Shown piece after piece: positions 7,840-19,388 of a DNA stretch of 64,000 nucleotides; the first letter of the stretch is position 1, and every line of letters starts with the position of its first letter. Origin of the DNA: Psychrobacter sp. Pi2-52 (GTDB lineage: Bacteria; Pseudomonadota; Gammaproteobacteria; Pseudomonadales; Moraxellaceae). The stretch spans positions 62,001 to 126,000 of the forward strand of contig NZ_CAJHBS010000005.1 in NCBI RefSeq assembly GCF_904846705.1. The letters are read 5' to 3'. The notes under the pieces were generated by a model, which searched no databases, had not been told where the DNA came from, and was given only the letters and a program-made list of their open reading frames with translations. Position numbers and translations under genes: made by a program.

Positions 7840-9762
7840 TTAGTTGTCTTCACCTAAGAAGCCACCGCTTTGACGTTGCCACAGTCGAGCGTAGACACCA
7901 TTCAATGCCAATAGTTCATCATGACTACCTTGCTCGATGATGCTACCTTGATGCATAACGACCAGTCTATCCAATGCGGCAATAGTAGACAGGCGATGGG
8001 CGATAGCAATAACGGTCTTGCCAGTCATGATGTCATTTAAGCTTTCGGTAATGGCATATTCAATCTCAGAATCTAGCGCACTGGTCGCTTCATCCAAAAG
8101 TAAGATCGGCGCATTTTTTAGCATAACACGTGAGATAGCGATACGCTGACGTTGACCGCCAGATAGTTTGACTCCGCGTTCACCCACTTGGGTATCAAGT
8201 CCTGTATTGCCTTTATCATCGTACAGATCTTTGATGAAATCCCATGCCTGAGCTTGTTTGGCAGCGATCATAATCTCTTCGTCAGTAGCATCAGGACGAC
8301 CATAGGCGATATTTTCACGCACGGTGCGATGTAGCAATGACGTATCTTGAGTCACCATACCAATCTGTTGACGTAACGATTCTTGCGTGACCTCATCAAT
8401 AGCTTGACCATCAATCAGAATCTTACCGCTATCGACATCAAAAAAGCGCAGTAACAGATTGACCAAGGTCGATTTACCAGCACCTGAACGCCCAACCAAA
8501 CCAATCTTTTCACCCGGCTTAATATCTAAGTGGAAGTTGTCTAACAATTTGATATATGAGTTAGGAGCGCGTTTAGCAATGTTGGCACTATCAACAGTCT
8601 CGCCAGTTCGGCCATTGTCTTCTTCGTCATTCTCATAACTGAAGTCGACATGGTCGAACACGATGCGACCGTCCGTGACGGCTAGCGCTGGTGCGTCAGG
8701 TTTATCAATGATTGTCTGCGGTGCTGACAACGTACGCATACCATCTTGAACTGTACCGATACTCTCAAACAAACTGGCTGTCTGCCACATAATCCAACGC
8801 GTCAAACCATTTAGACGTAACGCCATAGCAGTCGCAGCAGCAATGGCACCAACACCAACTGCGCCTTGTTGCCACAAGTACAATCCAATACCTGCCGTAC
8901 TACTGACCAAGATCACGCTGATAAGATGGGTCGATACTTCTAAATAGCTGACCCAGCGCATCTGCGCATGTACCGTACCTAAGAATTGTCCCATGGCATT
9001 TTTAGCATAGCCAAGCTCACGACGAGAGTGGCTAAATAGCTTTACGGTCATGATATTGGCATAAGCATCAGTGATTCGCCCTGTCATCAAGGCACGAGCA
9101 TCCGCTTGCACAATCGCTGTCTCCTTGAGCTTAGGGATAAAGTACCAAATGGTGATGGCAACCAAGACCAGCCAAATGACAAATGGAATGAGTAGTAAGC
9201 TGTCTAAATTAAACAAAATCACCCCTGAGGTGATAAAGTAGACAGAGACATACATAAACATATCGGTGACGGTCATCACAGTATCGCGTACTGCTAGCGC
9301 TGTCTGCATTACCTTAGCTGAGACGCGCCCCGAAAACTCATCCTGATAGAACTGCATGGATTGCCCAAGCATGCGCTGATGGAACCGCCAGCGCATCTGC
9401 ATAGGAAACACGCCCTGCAAGGTCTGAAAGTGGATAAACGATGACAAGGCAATCCACAATGGGCTTACTATCATGACAGCGAGCATGATGAGCAGCATAT
9501 CGCCTTTTTCTACCCATAAGTTTTGCGGCGTATAAACGCCCAACCAATCGACGATATTACCTATCCAAGCAAACAGCATGGCCTCGTAGATACCGATACC
9601 AGCGGACAAAATCATAAAGATTAGTAGCCAGCCGCGTAGGCCATTGGTACATGCCCACAAAAACTTCAGCATGCCATCGCGAGGTGATGGCAATGGCATA
9701 GGGGTGTCTGGAAAGGCGGGTAGGCGGTTTTCAAAAAAGCGAAATAAAGCATTCATAGGCAT
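7840..9762 (-). CDS. ABC exporter, fused permease and ATPase
   Basis: The 640-residue half-transporter has an N-terminal membrane domain with about six helices (from WLLIFMILSAGIGIYEAMLF to about residue 330) and a C-terminal nucleotide-binding domain. The ATPase motifs are complete: Walker A GLVGRSGAGKST, Q-loop GMVTQDTSLL, signature VKLSGGQRQRIAIS, Walker B ILLLDEATSALD and switch IAHRLST. It should work as a homodimer or heterodimer exporting lipids or hydrophobic compounds across the inner membrane. The substrate is unknown, and MsbA-like function is only one possibility. An 18-residue insert, EEDNGRTGETVDSANIAK, precedes the Walker A strand. Two ATGs six bases apart (9762, 9756) compete as starts. 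Confidence 0.9.
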   Translation of the reverse strand: MPMNALFRFFENRLPAFPDTPMPLPSPRDGMLKFLWACTNGLRGWLLIFMILSAGIGIYEAMLFAWIGNIVDWLGVYTPQNLWVEKGDMLLIMLAVMIVSPLWIALSSFIHFQTLQGVFPMQMRWRFHQRMLGQSMQFYQDEFSGRVSAKVMQTALAVRDTVMTVTDMFMYVSVYFITSGVILFNLDSLLLIPFVIWLVLVAITIWYFIPKLKETAIVQADARALMTGRITDAYANIMTVKLFSHSRRELGYAKNAMGQFLGTVHAQMRWVSYLEVSTHLISVILVSSTAGIGLYLWQQGAVGVGAIAAATAMALRLNGLTRWIMWQTASLFESIGTVQDGMRTLSAPQTIIDKPDAPALAVTDGRIVFDHVDFSYENDEEDNGRTGETVDSANIAKRAPNSYIKLLDNFHLDIKPGEKIGLVGRSGAGKSTLVNLLLRFFDVDSGKILIDGQAIDEVTQESLRQQIGMVTQDTSLLHRTVRENIAYGRPDATDEEIMIAAKQAQAWDFIKDLYDDKGNTGLDTQVGERGVKLSGGQRQRIAISRVMLKNAPILLLDEATSALDSEIEYAITESLNDIMTGKTVIAIAHRLSTIAALDRLVVMHQGSIIEQGSHDELLALNGVYARLWQRQSGGFLGEDN

Positions 9763-10125
9763 TAATAAAACATCAATAGCAGTACGTCAAGATGAACGAG
9801 AGGACTCGTTATCTAGAATCTTTACTTTTGTGATTGGGATTAGGTGCTATTTTAGCAAAATTACTAATCATACCTGCATGCTAATTGTAATTTGCTTAAG
9901 AATAGCTATGTTTTGAAAGCTTCAGTTATAACCATAATAAATAGGTTGCTGTGGAAAACATATTTTGTTACATTCTACATCCAAACTTATTCATGGTTTA
10001 AATATTGCTTTTATAAGTATGATTTTATTGCGAAAATCAGCTGATTAGCGGGCATTTTATTTAATGGTTTTTATAAATATACGAACAGTAATAACTCAAC
10101 ATTGAAGTTCAAAAGGTAGCAGTGA
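9763..10125. other. Intergenic region between ABC exporter and EamA transporter genes
   Basis: This 363-base AT-rich gap separates divergent genes and should hold both promoters. I see no hairpin, repeat or convincing small gene. A frame that crosses the exporter start in the opposite direction looks like a shadow. Confidence 0.4.
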
Positions 10126-10974
10126 ATGATGTATTTAATAATAGCGGTGCTATGTAGCGTCGCTGTCTCCGTACTTTTGAAAATATTGCGCCAGAAAAAT
10201 ATAGATATTCGTCAGACCATCGTGGCAGGCTATCCTGTGGCTTTTTTACTTACTTGGGTATTACTAAAACCTGATGTAGCTACCATTCATGCGCTTGATA
10301 GCGCTTGGGGCATCATCATCGCGCTTGGGGTACTATTGCCTGCCGTATTTATCATTCTGGGGCGAGCCATTGAAGCGGTGGGGATGGTAGCAACCGACGC
10401 GTCTCAGCGCTTATCACTTATTATTCCTATCGTAGCAGCTTTTTTGCTGTTCGGTGAGGTGCTAACTGGTACACGTATACTTGGACTGGCGTTGGGCTTT
10501 TTGGCATTAGGTGCGCTTGTCTATCGACCACAGCATAACGATATTACTCGGCAAGCAAAGCATACGCCACTGTGGTTATTCGGGGTATGGGCAGGCTACG
10601 GCATTATTGATATCTTGTTCAAACAAGTTGCCAAACAAGGGGCGGCCTTTCCGTTAACTCTACTGGTTAGTTTTGGCGTAGCAGGTATATTGCTGCTAAT
10701 CTATTTACTTGTCACAAGGGTACATTGGCAAAAACAAGCGCTTATGACAGGCTTGCTGCTTGGTGCACTAAACATGGGCAATATCTACGCCTATGTACGG
10801 GCACACCAAGTGCTGCATGATTCTCCCAGTATTGTTTTCACTGGTATGAATGTCGGCGTTATTGCCGTAGCGACATTGATTGGCGTAGGTGTATTTAAAG
10901 AGCAGTTAAACCGTATCAATATAGTAGGCTTAGTATTGGCAGTCTGCTGTGTAGGGGTACTATTTTTGGCGTAA
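10126..10974 (+). CDS. EamA/DMT-superfamily transporter
   Basis: The 282-residue, very hydrophobic protein contains about ten predicted membrane helices in two homologous five-helix halves, as in the drug/metabolite transporter superfamily. Examples are YLIIAVLCSVAVSVLLKIL, AGYPVAFLLTWVLL, LSLIIPIVAAFLLFGEVL in the first half, and LTLLVSFGVAGILLLIYLLV and IVGLVLAVCCVGVLFLA in the second. The LSLIIPIVAAFLLFGE segment is the typical end-of-repeat EamA motif. The substrate is unknown. Two adjacent ATGs (10126 and 10129) are both possible starts. It is preceded by gtagcagtga rather than a strong ribosome-binding site. Confidence 0.85.
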   Translation: MMYLIIAVLCSVAVSVLLKILRQKNIDIRQTIVAGYPVAFLLTWVLLKPDVATIHALDSAWGIIIALGVLLPAVFIILGRAIEAVGMVATDASQRLSLIIPIVAAFLLFGEVLTGTRILGLALGFLALGALVYRPQHNDITRQAKHTPLWLFGVWAGYGIIDILFKQVAKQGAAFPLTLLVSFGVAGILLLIYLLVTRVHWQKQALMTGLLLGALNMGNIYAYVRAHQVLHDSPSIVFTGMNVGVIAVATLIGVGVFKEQLNRINIVGLVLAVCCVGVLFLA

Positions 10975-11150
10975 TGCACACTGTCCAAAAGTATTGGTTT
11001 CATGGTTTTTTAGCTATATTGTCACGTATCCTATATAGGCATACAAATCATCCTATGATAAGGTTATCTACAAATAACACGGCTTGTATGGAATAAAAAA
11101 GCTTAATTTATGATAGTTAACTTAACCAATAAAAATAGGATGCAGGCTCA

Positions 11151-12041
11151 ATGGAATACGATAAGCAATTACAGCGTATAAAAAATAGCTCAGGCTTTAT
11201 TGCTGCTCTTGATCAAAGTGGTGGCAGTACACCAAAAGCGTTAGAGACTTATGGTGTCAGCAGCGATGCTTATGATAATGATGAGGCCATGTTTGATTTG
11301 GTTCATGAAATGCGTGCTCGTATTATGACGTGTGACTGTTTTGATAGTGAGCGTGTACTTGGCGCAATTTTGTTCGAAGACACCATGGAGCGCGAAGTCA
11401 ACGGTAAGTCGACGGCTAATTACCTATGGGAAGATAAAAATATCGTACCATTTTTAAAGGTAGATAAAGGTCTGGCTGAGCAAATGAGCGGTGTACAAGT
11501 CATGAAGCCGATTCCGAATCTAGATCTATTATTAGATAAAGCAAAAAACTATCCCGTATTCGGTACTAAAATGCGCTCAGTCATCTATGAGCCAAATGTC
11601 GATGGTATTGAGCTTGTGGTACAGCAGCAGTTTGATGTGGCTAAGCAAATTATTTCAAAAGGTTTGATGCCTATCGTCGAACCAGAGGTCAATATTGATA
11701 GCACTCAAAAGCATGAGTGCGAGCTACTACTAAAGGCAGATATTCTACGCAATCTGGAACGCTTAAGTGACGAACATCAAGTGATGCTCAAGCTGACCTT
11801 GCCAGAAGAAGCAGGGTTTTATCAGGAGCTGATTGACCATCCTAAAGTGCTAAAAGTAGTGGCATTATCTGGTGGCTATAGTCGTAGCGATGCTTGTGCC
11901 AAGCTCAAACAAAACCCAGGTATGATTGCGAGCTTCTCGCGTGCCTTTACTGAAGGCTTGAGTAAGCAACAAAGTGATAGCGAGTTTGCTGAGACAATTA
12001 ATGCTTCAATTGAAGAGATTTATGAAGCGTCAAAAGTGTAA
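11151..12041 (+). CDS. fda: Class I fructose-bisphosphate aldolase
   Basis: At 296 residues it matches the bacterial class I aldolase family. The N terminus shows GFIAALDQSGGSTPKALE, followed by DTMEREVNGKS, VPFLKVDKGL, GTKMRSVIYEP, PIVEPEVNI, MLKLTLPEE and the phosphate-binding VVALSGGYSR. The lysine of MLKLTLPEE is the likely Schiff-base residue by family comparison, since no metal is used in this class. The enzyme interconverts fructose-1,6-bisphosphate and two triose phosphates in glycolysis and gluconeogenesis. A weak ribosome-binding site (gatgcaggctca) precedes the ATG. A bidirectional terminator follows. Confidence 0.9.
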   Translation: MEYDKQLQRIKNSSGFIAALDQSGGSTPKALETYGVSSDAYDNDEAMFDLVHEMRARIMTCDCFDSERVLGAILFEDTMEREVNGKSTANYLWEDKNIVPFLKVDKGLAEQMSGVQVMKPIPNLDLLLDKAKNYPVFGTKMRSVIYEPNVDGIELVVQQQFDVAKQIISKGLMPIVEPEVNIDSTQKHECELLLKADILRNLERLSDEHQVMLKLTLPEEAGFYQELIDHPKVLKVVALSGGYSRSDACAKLKQNPGMIASFSRAFTEGLSKQQSDSEFAETINASIEEIYEASKV

Positions 12042-12085
12042 ACGTAGTAAATAAAAATTCGCACATAAATCATGAGTAAATAAGC

Positions 12086-12136
12086 AAAAAAGCCCTACTA
12101 GATAAGTATAAAAATACTTGAATAGTAGGGCTTTTC
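12086..12136. terminator. Bidirectional terminator between fda and thiC
   Basis: A long stem (agccctacta paired with tagtagggct, with further pairing of aagtat and atactt inside) is flanked by A-rich and T-rich tracts. It can stop both the plus-strand aldolase transcript and the minus-strand thiC transcript. Confidence 0.9.
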
Positions 12137-12163
12137 TTATTTGAAAAGTATCGGTTATTAACC

Positions 12164-14540
<2,377 letters not shown>

Positions 14541-14668
14541 ACTTCCCTGCGTCGGTACTAACCGCATCAGGTTCGGCGGGTGATCTCTCAGCGAATGTAT
14601 CAAGGCGACTACTTTAATAAAGCAAGTTTAATAAAGTGAGCCAAAAATACACCGCACCCCGAGTCTGT
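14541..14668 (-). promoter_or_regulatory. TPP riboswitch (thi box)
   Basis: Read on the minus strand, the conserved elements appear in order: cggggtgcgg (P1/P2 side), ctgagagatcaccc, then gaacctgat with gcggttagtaccgacgcagggaag. These match the thi-box consensus (CTGAGA, ACCTGAT, and the closing GCAGGGAAG). It lies upstream of thiC, its classic partner. The region between the P2 side and CTGAGA is unusually long (about 60 bases) and holds an AT-rich stem (actttaataaa paired with tttaataaagt), an extended P3 arm. Confidence 0.95.
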
Positions 14669-14871
14669 CAGTGTTGTAAATCAGCCTTCATACTAACAAA
14701 ATTCTGTACCAACGGCTAATAGTATTTGGATACAAATATTCCGTGTCACACATACAGTTCCATATTTTCGTGAATAATTTTTTGAATGTTAATAGATGAG
14801 GGTGCTTAGTATTGCTAGGTTGTAGACGAATTATTCAAATATTATGTAAAGCGAATGAAGGATTCTAGAAG

Positions 14872-14906
14872 TTGTCATTAAACTGTCATAAAGATTTGGC
14901 AAGATA
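14872..14906 (+). promoter_or_regulatory. Pho box and promoter of the pst operon
   Basis: Two direct copies of TGTCAT sit 11 bases apart in TTGTCATTAAACTGTCAT (14872-14889), the layout of the PhoB-binding Pho box (CTGTCAT-N4-CTGTCAT). A weak -10-like AAGATA follows 11 bases later at 14901-14906, as in PhoB-dependent promoters where the box replaces the -35. Phosphate starvation should switch the operon on. Confidence 0.85.
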
Positions 14907-14963
14907 ACACGCATATCACAAGCAATGCTTTTTTATACCGTTGTTAAACTTCAGGAGTCCTAC

Positions 14964-16130
14964 ATGCGTTATTCGTTATTAGCAGTGGCCGTCAGTTGTA
15001 CATTAATGCTTACGGCGTGTAATAAGTCAACAGATACGGCGGAGCCAACTGCTGATACTAGCAGTAGCGCTGTGACAACAGCTGAAACAACCTCTCAGAC
15101 AGCATCTTCTGCTACGTCAGATTTTAAATCTGCTGAAAATATCGCTATGAATATTACAGGTGCAGGTGCGTCGTTCCCGCAGCCTATCTATGCGAAATGG
15201 TCATATGACTACAATGCTGCGACCGGTGGCCAAGTCAACTATCAGTCGATTGGCTCATCTGGTGGTATCAAACAAATCCAGTCAAAAACAGTAGACTTTG
15301 GTGCTTCTGATGCACCGATGACGCCTGAAGAGTTAGACGAAGCAGGTTTGATTCAGTTCCCAACAGTTATCGGTGGTGTTGTACCAATTGTCAACATCGA
15401 CGGTGTTGAGCCTGGTGCACTGAAGCTAGACGGCACAACGTTGGCTGATATCTATTTGGGTAAGATTAGCAACTGGAATGACCCTGCGATTAAGGCGATG
15501 AACCCAGATTTGACCTTGCCAGATGCCGCAATCACAACAGTATTCCGCTCAGACGGTTCAGGTACGACGTTTAACTTTACTGACTATCTTGCCAAGGTTT
15601 CACCAGACTGGAAAGACACCGTTGGCGTTGATAAAACCGTCAAGTGGCCGACCTCTGCTACTGGTGCAGGCGGTAAAGGTAACGAAGGCGTCTCAAGCTA
15701 CGTAAACCGTATGAAAAACTCTATCGGCTATGTTGAGTATGCTTACGCTAAGCAGAATAAGATGTCACATACTGCGCTGAAAAACGCAGCTGGTAACATC
15801 GTACAGCCATCTGCTGAGACGTTTGCTGCAGCAGGTGATATCGACTGGTCACAACAAGAAGGCTTTTATAAAGTCATCACCAACTCTGAAACTGACCAAG
15901 CATGGCCTATCGCTGCTGCGACCTTTATCTTGGTACATAAGCAACCAGAAAATCCTCAGCAAGTCGCTGGCGTGTTGAACTTCTTTGACTGGGCTTATAC
16001 CCAAGGTGATGACAGCGCCATGGAACTAGACTACGTACCATTCTCTGACACGGCAGTAGCCTTGTTCAAAGAGAAGTGGAACGAAGTGAAAGGTAGCGAT
16101 GGACAGCCTGTCTACAAGCCAGCTCAGTAA
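14964..16130 (+). CDS. pstS: Phosphate ABC transporter substrate-binding lipoprotein PstS
   Basis: The 388-residue product starts at the ATG at 14964, 7 bases after caggagt. The upstream in-frame ATG at 14925 lacks a ribosome-binding site and would spoil the signal sequence. MRYSLLAVAVSCTLMLTAC is a lipoprotein signal with Cys19 as the lipidated residue, so this PstS is probably tethered in the periplasm rather than free as in E. coli. A Ser/Thr-rich linker (about 20-55) follows. Then come the phosphate-binding motifs: GAGASFPQPIYAKW, YQSIGSSGGIKQI, VDFGASDAPM, FRSDGSGTTFNFTDYL and GNEGVSSYV. It delivers phosphate to PstCA. It is the first gene of the pst operon. Confidence 0.95.
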   Translation: MRYSLLAVAVSCTLMLTACNKSTDTAEPTADTSSSAVTTAETTSQTASSATSDFKSAENIAMNITGAGASFPQPIYAKWSYDYNAATGGQVNYQSIGSSGGIKQIQSKTVDFGASDAPMTPEELDEAGLIQFPTVIGGVVPIVNIDGVEPGALKLDGTTLADIYLGKISNWNDPAIKAMNPDLTLPDAAITTVFRSDGSGTTFNFTDYLAKVSPDWKDTVGVDKTVKWPTSATGAGGKGNEGVSSYVNRMKNSIGYVEYAYAKQNKMSHTALKNAAGNIVQPSAETFAAAGDIDWSQQEGFYKVITNSETDQAWPIAAATFILVHKQPENPQQVAGVLNFFDWAYTQGDDSAMELDYVPFSDTAVALFKEKWNEVKGSDGQPVYKPAQ

Positions 16131-16170
16131 TTTGTTTCTGCTAAATACTATTTAGTATCCTACAAGTTAT

Positions 16171-16287
16171 CCTCTCGAATAACTATTCTCCGGTAGTTGT
16201 TTGAGAGGTTTTAACACAGCAAATTTGATGAATACATCTCGATAGATATGCTTACTCATACCGTTTAAGTTTGTTGTGTTAAAACCT
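16171..16287 (+). repeat. Two consecutive inverted repeats between pstS and pstC
   Basis: The first hairpin pairs cctctcgaataacta (16171-16185) with tagttgtttgagagg (16194-16208) over an 8-base loop and is followed by tttt. The second pairs aggttttaacacagcaaattt (16206-16226) with aagtttgttgtgttaaaacct (16267-16287). They share three bases, so the outermost pairs compete. Such structures commonly uncouple a highly expressed binding protein from its membrane partners by partial termination or by protecting the upstream mRNA. That role is inferred. Confidence 0.8.
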
Positions 16288-16339
16288 GAGATACATCTTT
16301 TTAATATTTCGATTCATCCCATTCAATGCTGAGACACTT

Positions 16340-17293
16340 ATGACAGACTTAAGGTCCCAACTGGCTAAACAAAAACGTTACGACGCTTTATTTGTTAACT
16401 CTACCAAAGCGTTTGCCATACTCGTCCTTCTATCTCTAGGGGGCATTTTGGTGTCTCTAATTGTTGGAGCATGGCCGAGTATTCAAGAGTTTGGTTTGGG
16501 ATTTTATACCAGCAATAACTGGGATACAGTCGCCAATGAATACGGTGCATTAGCGCCTATTTACGGTACCTTAGTCACGTCATTTATCGCTATTGTTATC
16601 GCGGTTCCAGTCAGTTTCGGTATTGCGATATTTTTAACCGAGATGTGCCCTAAGTTCCTCAAAAAACCACTTGGTATCGCCATTGAGTTATTGGCTGGTA
16701 TCCCATCTATCATTTATGGCATGTGGGGACTGTTCGTATTTGCGCCATTCTTTGGTGATCACATTCAGCCATGGTTCATTGAGCACGTTGGGCCTTTGCC
16801 TATTATCGGTAAACTGTTTGCAGGTGCGCCTATGGGACTGGGTATGTTTACCGCTTCCCTAGTACTTGCCATTATGATCATACCGTTCATCGCTGCCACC
16901 ATGCGCGATGTTTTCTCTGTCGTACCTGACTTACTGAAAGAGTCAGCATATGGCATGGGCGCAACGACTTGGGAAGTCATGTTCAAGATTATCCTGCCTT
17001 ATACCAAAGCTGGTGTCGTTGGTGGCGTAATTTTGGGACTGGGTCGTGCATTGGGTGAGACGATGGCAGTTACTTTCTTGATTGGTAATGCGTTTAATAT
17101 CAGTCCAAGCCTATTCACGTCTGGTGTGACGATTACATCGGCCTTGGCCAATGAGTTTGCTGAAGCGTCTAGTGAGCTACATCTTGCGTCTTTACTACAT
17201 CTAGGCTTAATCTTATTTGTCATCACCTTCATTGTGCTGTCTTTAGCAAAACTGATGCTCATGCGCATGGATCACAAAGCAGGTAATCGATAG
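16340..17293 (+). CDS. pstC: Phosphate ABC transporter permease PstC
   Basis: The 317-residue membrane protein has about six helices and the PstC hallmarks: [20 protein letters not shown] (periplasmic N-terminal loop), [40 protein letters not shown], and the ABC permease EAA loop with [16 protein letters not shown] and [18 protein letters not shown]. It pairs with PstA to form the inner-membrane channel, powered by PstB. It follows the double-hairpin spacer after pstS and lies 61 bases ahead of pstA. Confidence 0.96.
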   Translation: MTDLRSQLAKQKRYDALFVNSTKAFAILVLLSLGGILVSLIVGAWPSIQEFGLGFYTSNNWDTVANEYGALAPIYGTLVTSFIAIVIAVPVSFGIAIFLTEMCPKFLKKPLGIAIELLAGIPSIIYGMWGLFVFAPFFGDHIQPWFIEHVGPLPIIGKLFAGAPMGLGMFTASLVLAIMIIPFIAATMRDVFSVVPDLLKESAYGMGATTWEVMFKIILPYTKAGVVGGVILGLGRALGETMAVTFLIGNAFNISPSLFTSGVTITSALANEFAEASSELHLASLLHLGLILFVITFIVLSLAKLMLMRMDHKAGNR

Positions 17294-17354
17294 ATCTGTT
17301 ACCGATTTATTGAACCTTGATAGATATTGATAAAAGATATGGGAAATAAATATT

Positions 17355-18260
17355 ATGCCTGCTAACAATGCGATCAATGCACCACTACCTACTAAGCCAA
17401 ACGGCGCTACCCGCTACAATCAAAGTCTTTATAACAAGCGTCGTTTGACCAACAAGTTAGGTCTGGGTTTTGCTATGTCAGCGATGGTTTTTGGCCTGTT
17501 TTGGTTGTCATGGATTTTGGTGACTTTGTTTGTTGAAGGCTTCCAAGGCATGGTGCAGCTACCAATCTTTACCGCCGATACGCCGCCACCGATGAGTGCA
17601 GGCGGTTTACGCAATGCTATCGTTGGTTCGGTCATGTTGGCTTTTTCAGGATTATTTATCGGTGCACCTATTGGTCTTATGACAGGTATTTACTTATCTG
17701 AGTTTTCTAAAGGCAGTATGCTGGGCAAGGTCACACGCTTCTTAAATGATATTCTATTGTCAGCGCCATCGATTGTCATCGGTCTATTTATCTATGCACT
17801 GATGGTAAAAGGTCAAAGTTTCTCTGGTTGGGCAGGCGCGTTGGCATTGGCATTGATTGTTATTCCAGTGGTCGTACGTACGACAGAAAACATGCTGAAC
17901 TTGGTACCTAATAGTCTACGCGAAGCAGCCTATGCGCTAGGTACTCCTAAATGGAAACTGGTCACTCAGGTAACTGTAAAAGCTGCACGAGCTGGACTGA
18001 CCACAGGTGTGCTATTGGCTTTTGCTCGAATCACTGGTGAGACAGCACCGTTACTATTTACCGCACTTAACAATCAATACTTCAGTACAGATATGGGTCA
18101 GCCTATTGCTAACTTACCCAATACCATTTACCAGTTTGCGATGAGTCCTTATGACAACTGGCATACATTGGCTTGGGCAGCAGCACTGCTTATCACAGCA
18201 TCTGTCCTAGTATTGAATATTTTGGCAAGATTTATCGGTGGTAGAGGTCAGCCCAAATAA
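17355..18260 (+). CDS. pstA: Phosphate ABC transporter permease PstA
   Basis: The 301-residue protein starts with a polar region of about 35 residues, followed by six membrane helices. Family motifs: GGLRNAIVGSVMLAFSGLFI, GAPIGLMTGIYLSEF, ILLSAPSIVIGLFIYAL, LREAAYALGTPKWKLVTQVT (the EAA loop) and ARITGETAPLLFTAL. It forms the phosphate channel with PstC. A gatatgggaaataaatatt stretch before the ATG provides the ribosome-binding site. Confidence 0.96.
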   Translation: MPANNAINAPLPTKPNGATRYNQSLYNKRRLTNKLGLGFAMSAMVFGLFWLSWILVTLFVEGFQGMVQLPIFTADTPPPMSAGGLRNAIVGSVMLAFSGLFIGAPIGLMTGIYLSEFSKGSMLGKVTRFLNDILLSAPSIVIGLFIYALMVKGQSFSGWAGALALALIVIPVVVRTTENMLNLVPNSLREAAYALGTPKWKLVTQVTVKAARAGLTTGVLLAFARITGETAPLLFTALNNQYFSTDMGQPIANLPNTIYQFAMSPYDNWHTLAWAAALLITASVLVLNILARFIGGRGQPK

Positions 18261-18348
18261 GGGCTGAGAGCAGACCAGACTGTAGTACGCTGCACGCTAA
18301 GCATTTACTTAAACTTATATGAAATTAATTGAGCTAGGTTGAAATATT

Positions 18349-19269
18349 ATGAATGATGTCCTAAGCAATGTCCGTACGAACACGACTGCTGACAACTTTG
18401 ATACGGCAACAGGCAGCCTATTAAATAGACCCATGTCTACTAGCAACCAAGCTCAGCAACCAAACACTGCTGATTTTAATAAACAAACGATTCAAGATAT
18501 TCCTAAGAATATGCCTGCTGCAAAAATGGAAGTTCGAGATCTAAACTTCTATTACGATGACTTTCAGGCATTAAAAAACATCAATATCGATATCGCGGAT
18601 AAAAAAGTGACCGCTTTTATTGGTCCTTCAGGTTGTGGCAAGTCTACGCTACTGCGTACCTTTAACCGCATGTACGATCTATATCCAGGTATGCGTGCAG
18701 AGGGCAACATCAATCTAGATGGCAAAAACATCTTGGGTAAAGACATCGATGTGAACTTACTGCGTGCACAAGTTGGTATGGTTTTTCAGAAGCCAACGCC
18801 GTTCCCAATGTCAATCTATGACAATGTCGCCTTTGGTGTACGACTGTATGAAAAATTAAGCAAAGACGAGCTGGATCATCGCGTCGAGTGGGCACTGAAA
18901 AAATCAGCGCTATGGCCAGAAGTAAAAGACAAGCTAAAAGCATCAGGACTGTCGTTATCAGGTGGCCAGCAGCAACGTCTGTGTATCGCTCGTAGTGTGG
19001 CGACCAAGCCTGAAGTACTGTTGCTTGATGAGCCGACATCAGCACTGGATCCTATCTCGACGGGTGCTATCGAAGATTTGATCGAAGATCTGAAAAACGA
19101 CTACACCATCGCTATCGTCACTCACAATATGCAGCAAGCAGCACGCGTATCTGACTACACAGTCTATATGTATCTAGGCGATATGATTGAGATGGGTGAG
19201 ACCGATCAGATATTTACCAAACCTACCCAAACCGCGACAGAAGACTATATTACAGGTCGTTATGGCTAA
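18349..19269 (+). CDS. pstB: Phosphate ABC transporter ATP-binding protein PstB
   Basis: The 306-residue ATPase has a polar, poorly conserved N-terminal extension of about 58 residues before the ABC domain ([19 protein letters not shown]). It then shows Walker [19 protein letters not shown]-loop [20 protein letters not shown], signature [13 protein letters not shown], Walker [14 protein letters not shown] and H-loop THNM. The FQKPTPFP and RMYDLYP segments are specific to PstB. The usual PstB is about 257 residues, so the extension is a lineage feature. A later start is possible (Met at residue 30 or 54), but the ATG at 18349 has a plausible aggttgaaatatt leader. Confidence 0.96.
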   Translation: MNDVLSNVRTNTTADNFDTATGSLLNRPMSTSNQAQQPNTADFNKQTIQDIPKNMPAAKMEVRDLNFYYDDFQALKNINIDIADKKVTAFIGPSGCGKSTLLRTFNRMYDLYPGMRAEGNINLDGKNILGKDIDVNLLRAQVGMVFQKPTPFPMSIYDNVAFGVRLYEKLSKDELDHRVEWALKKSALWPEVKDKLKASGLSLSGGQQQRLCIARSVATKPEVLLLDEPTSALDPISTGAIEDLIEDLKNDYTIAIVTHNMQQAARVSDYTVYMYLGDMIEMGETDQIFTKPTQTATEDYITGRYG

Positions 19270-19388
19270 CATTGATTGAGATTGAAATCGGTACAAGCAG
19301 ACAATGCTGATTAGCATGTCATAAGCCGACTTTCTAACTTCACAAGCACACCGCGCTATTAAAATATAGATTCTAGGGAATACCTCTC

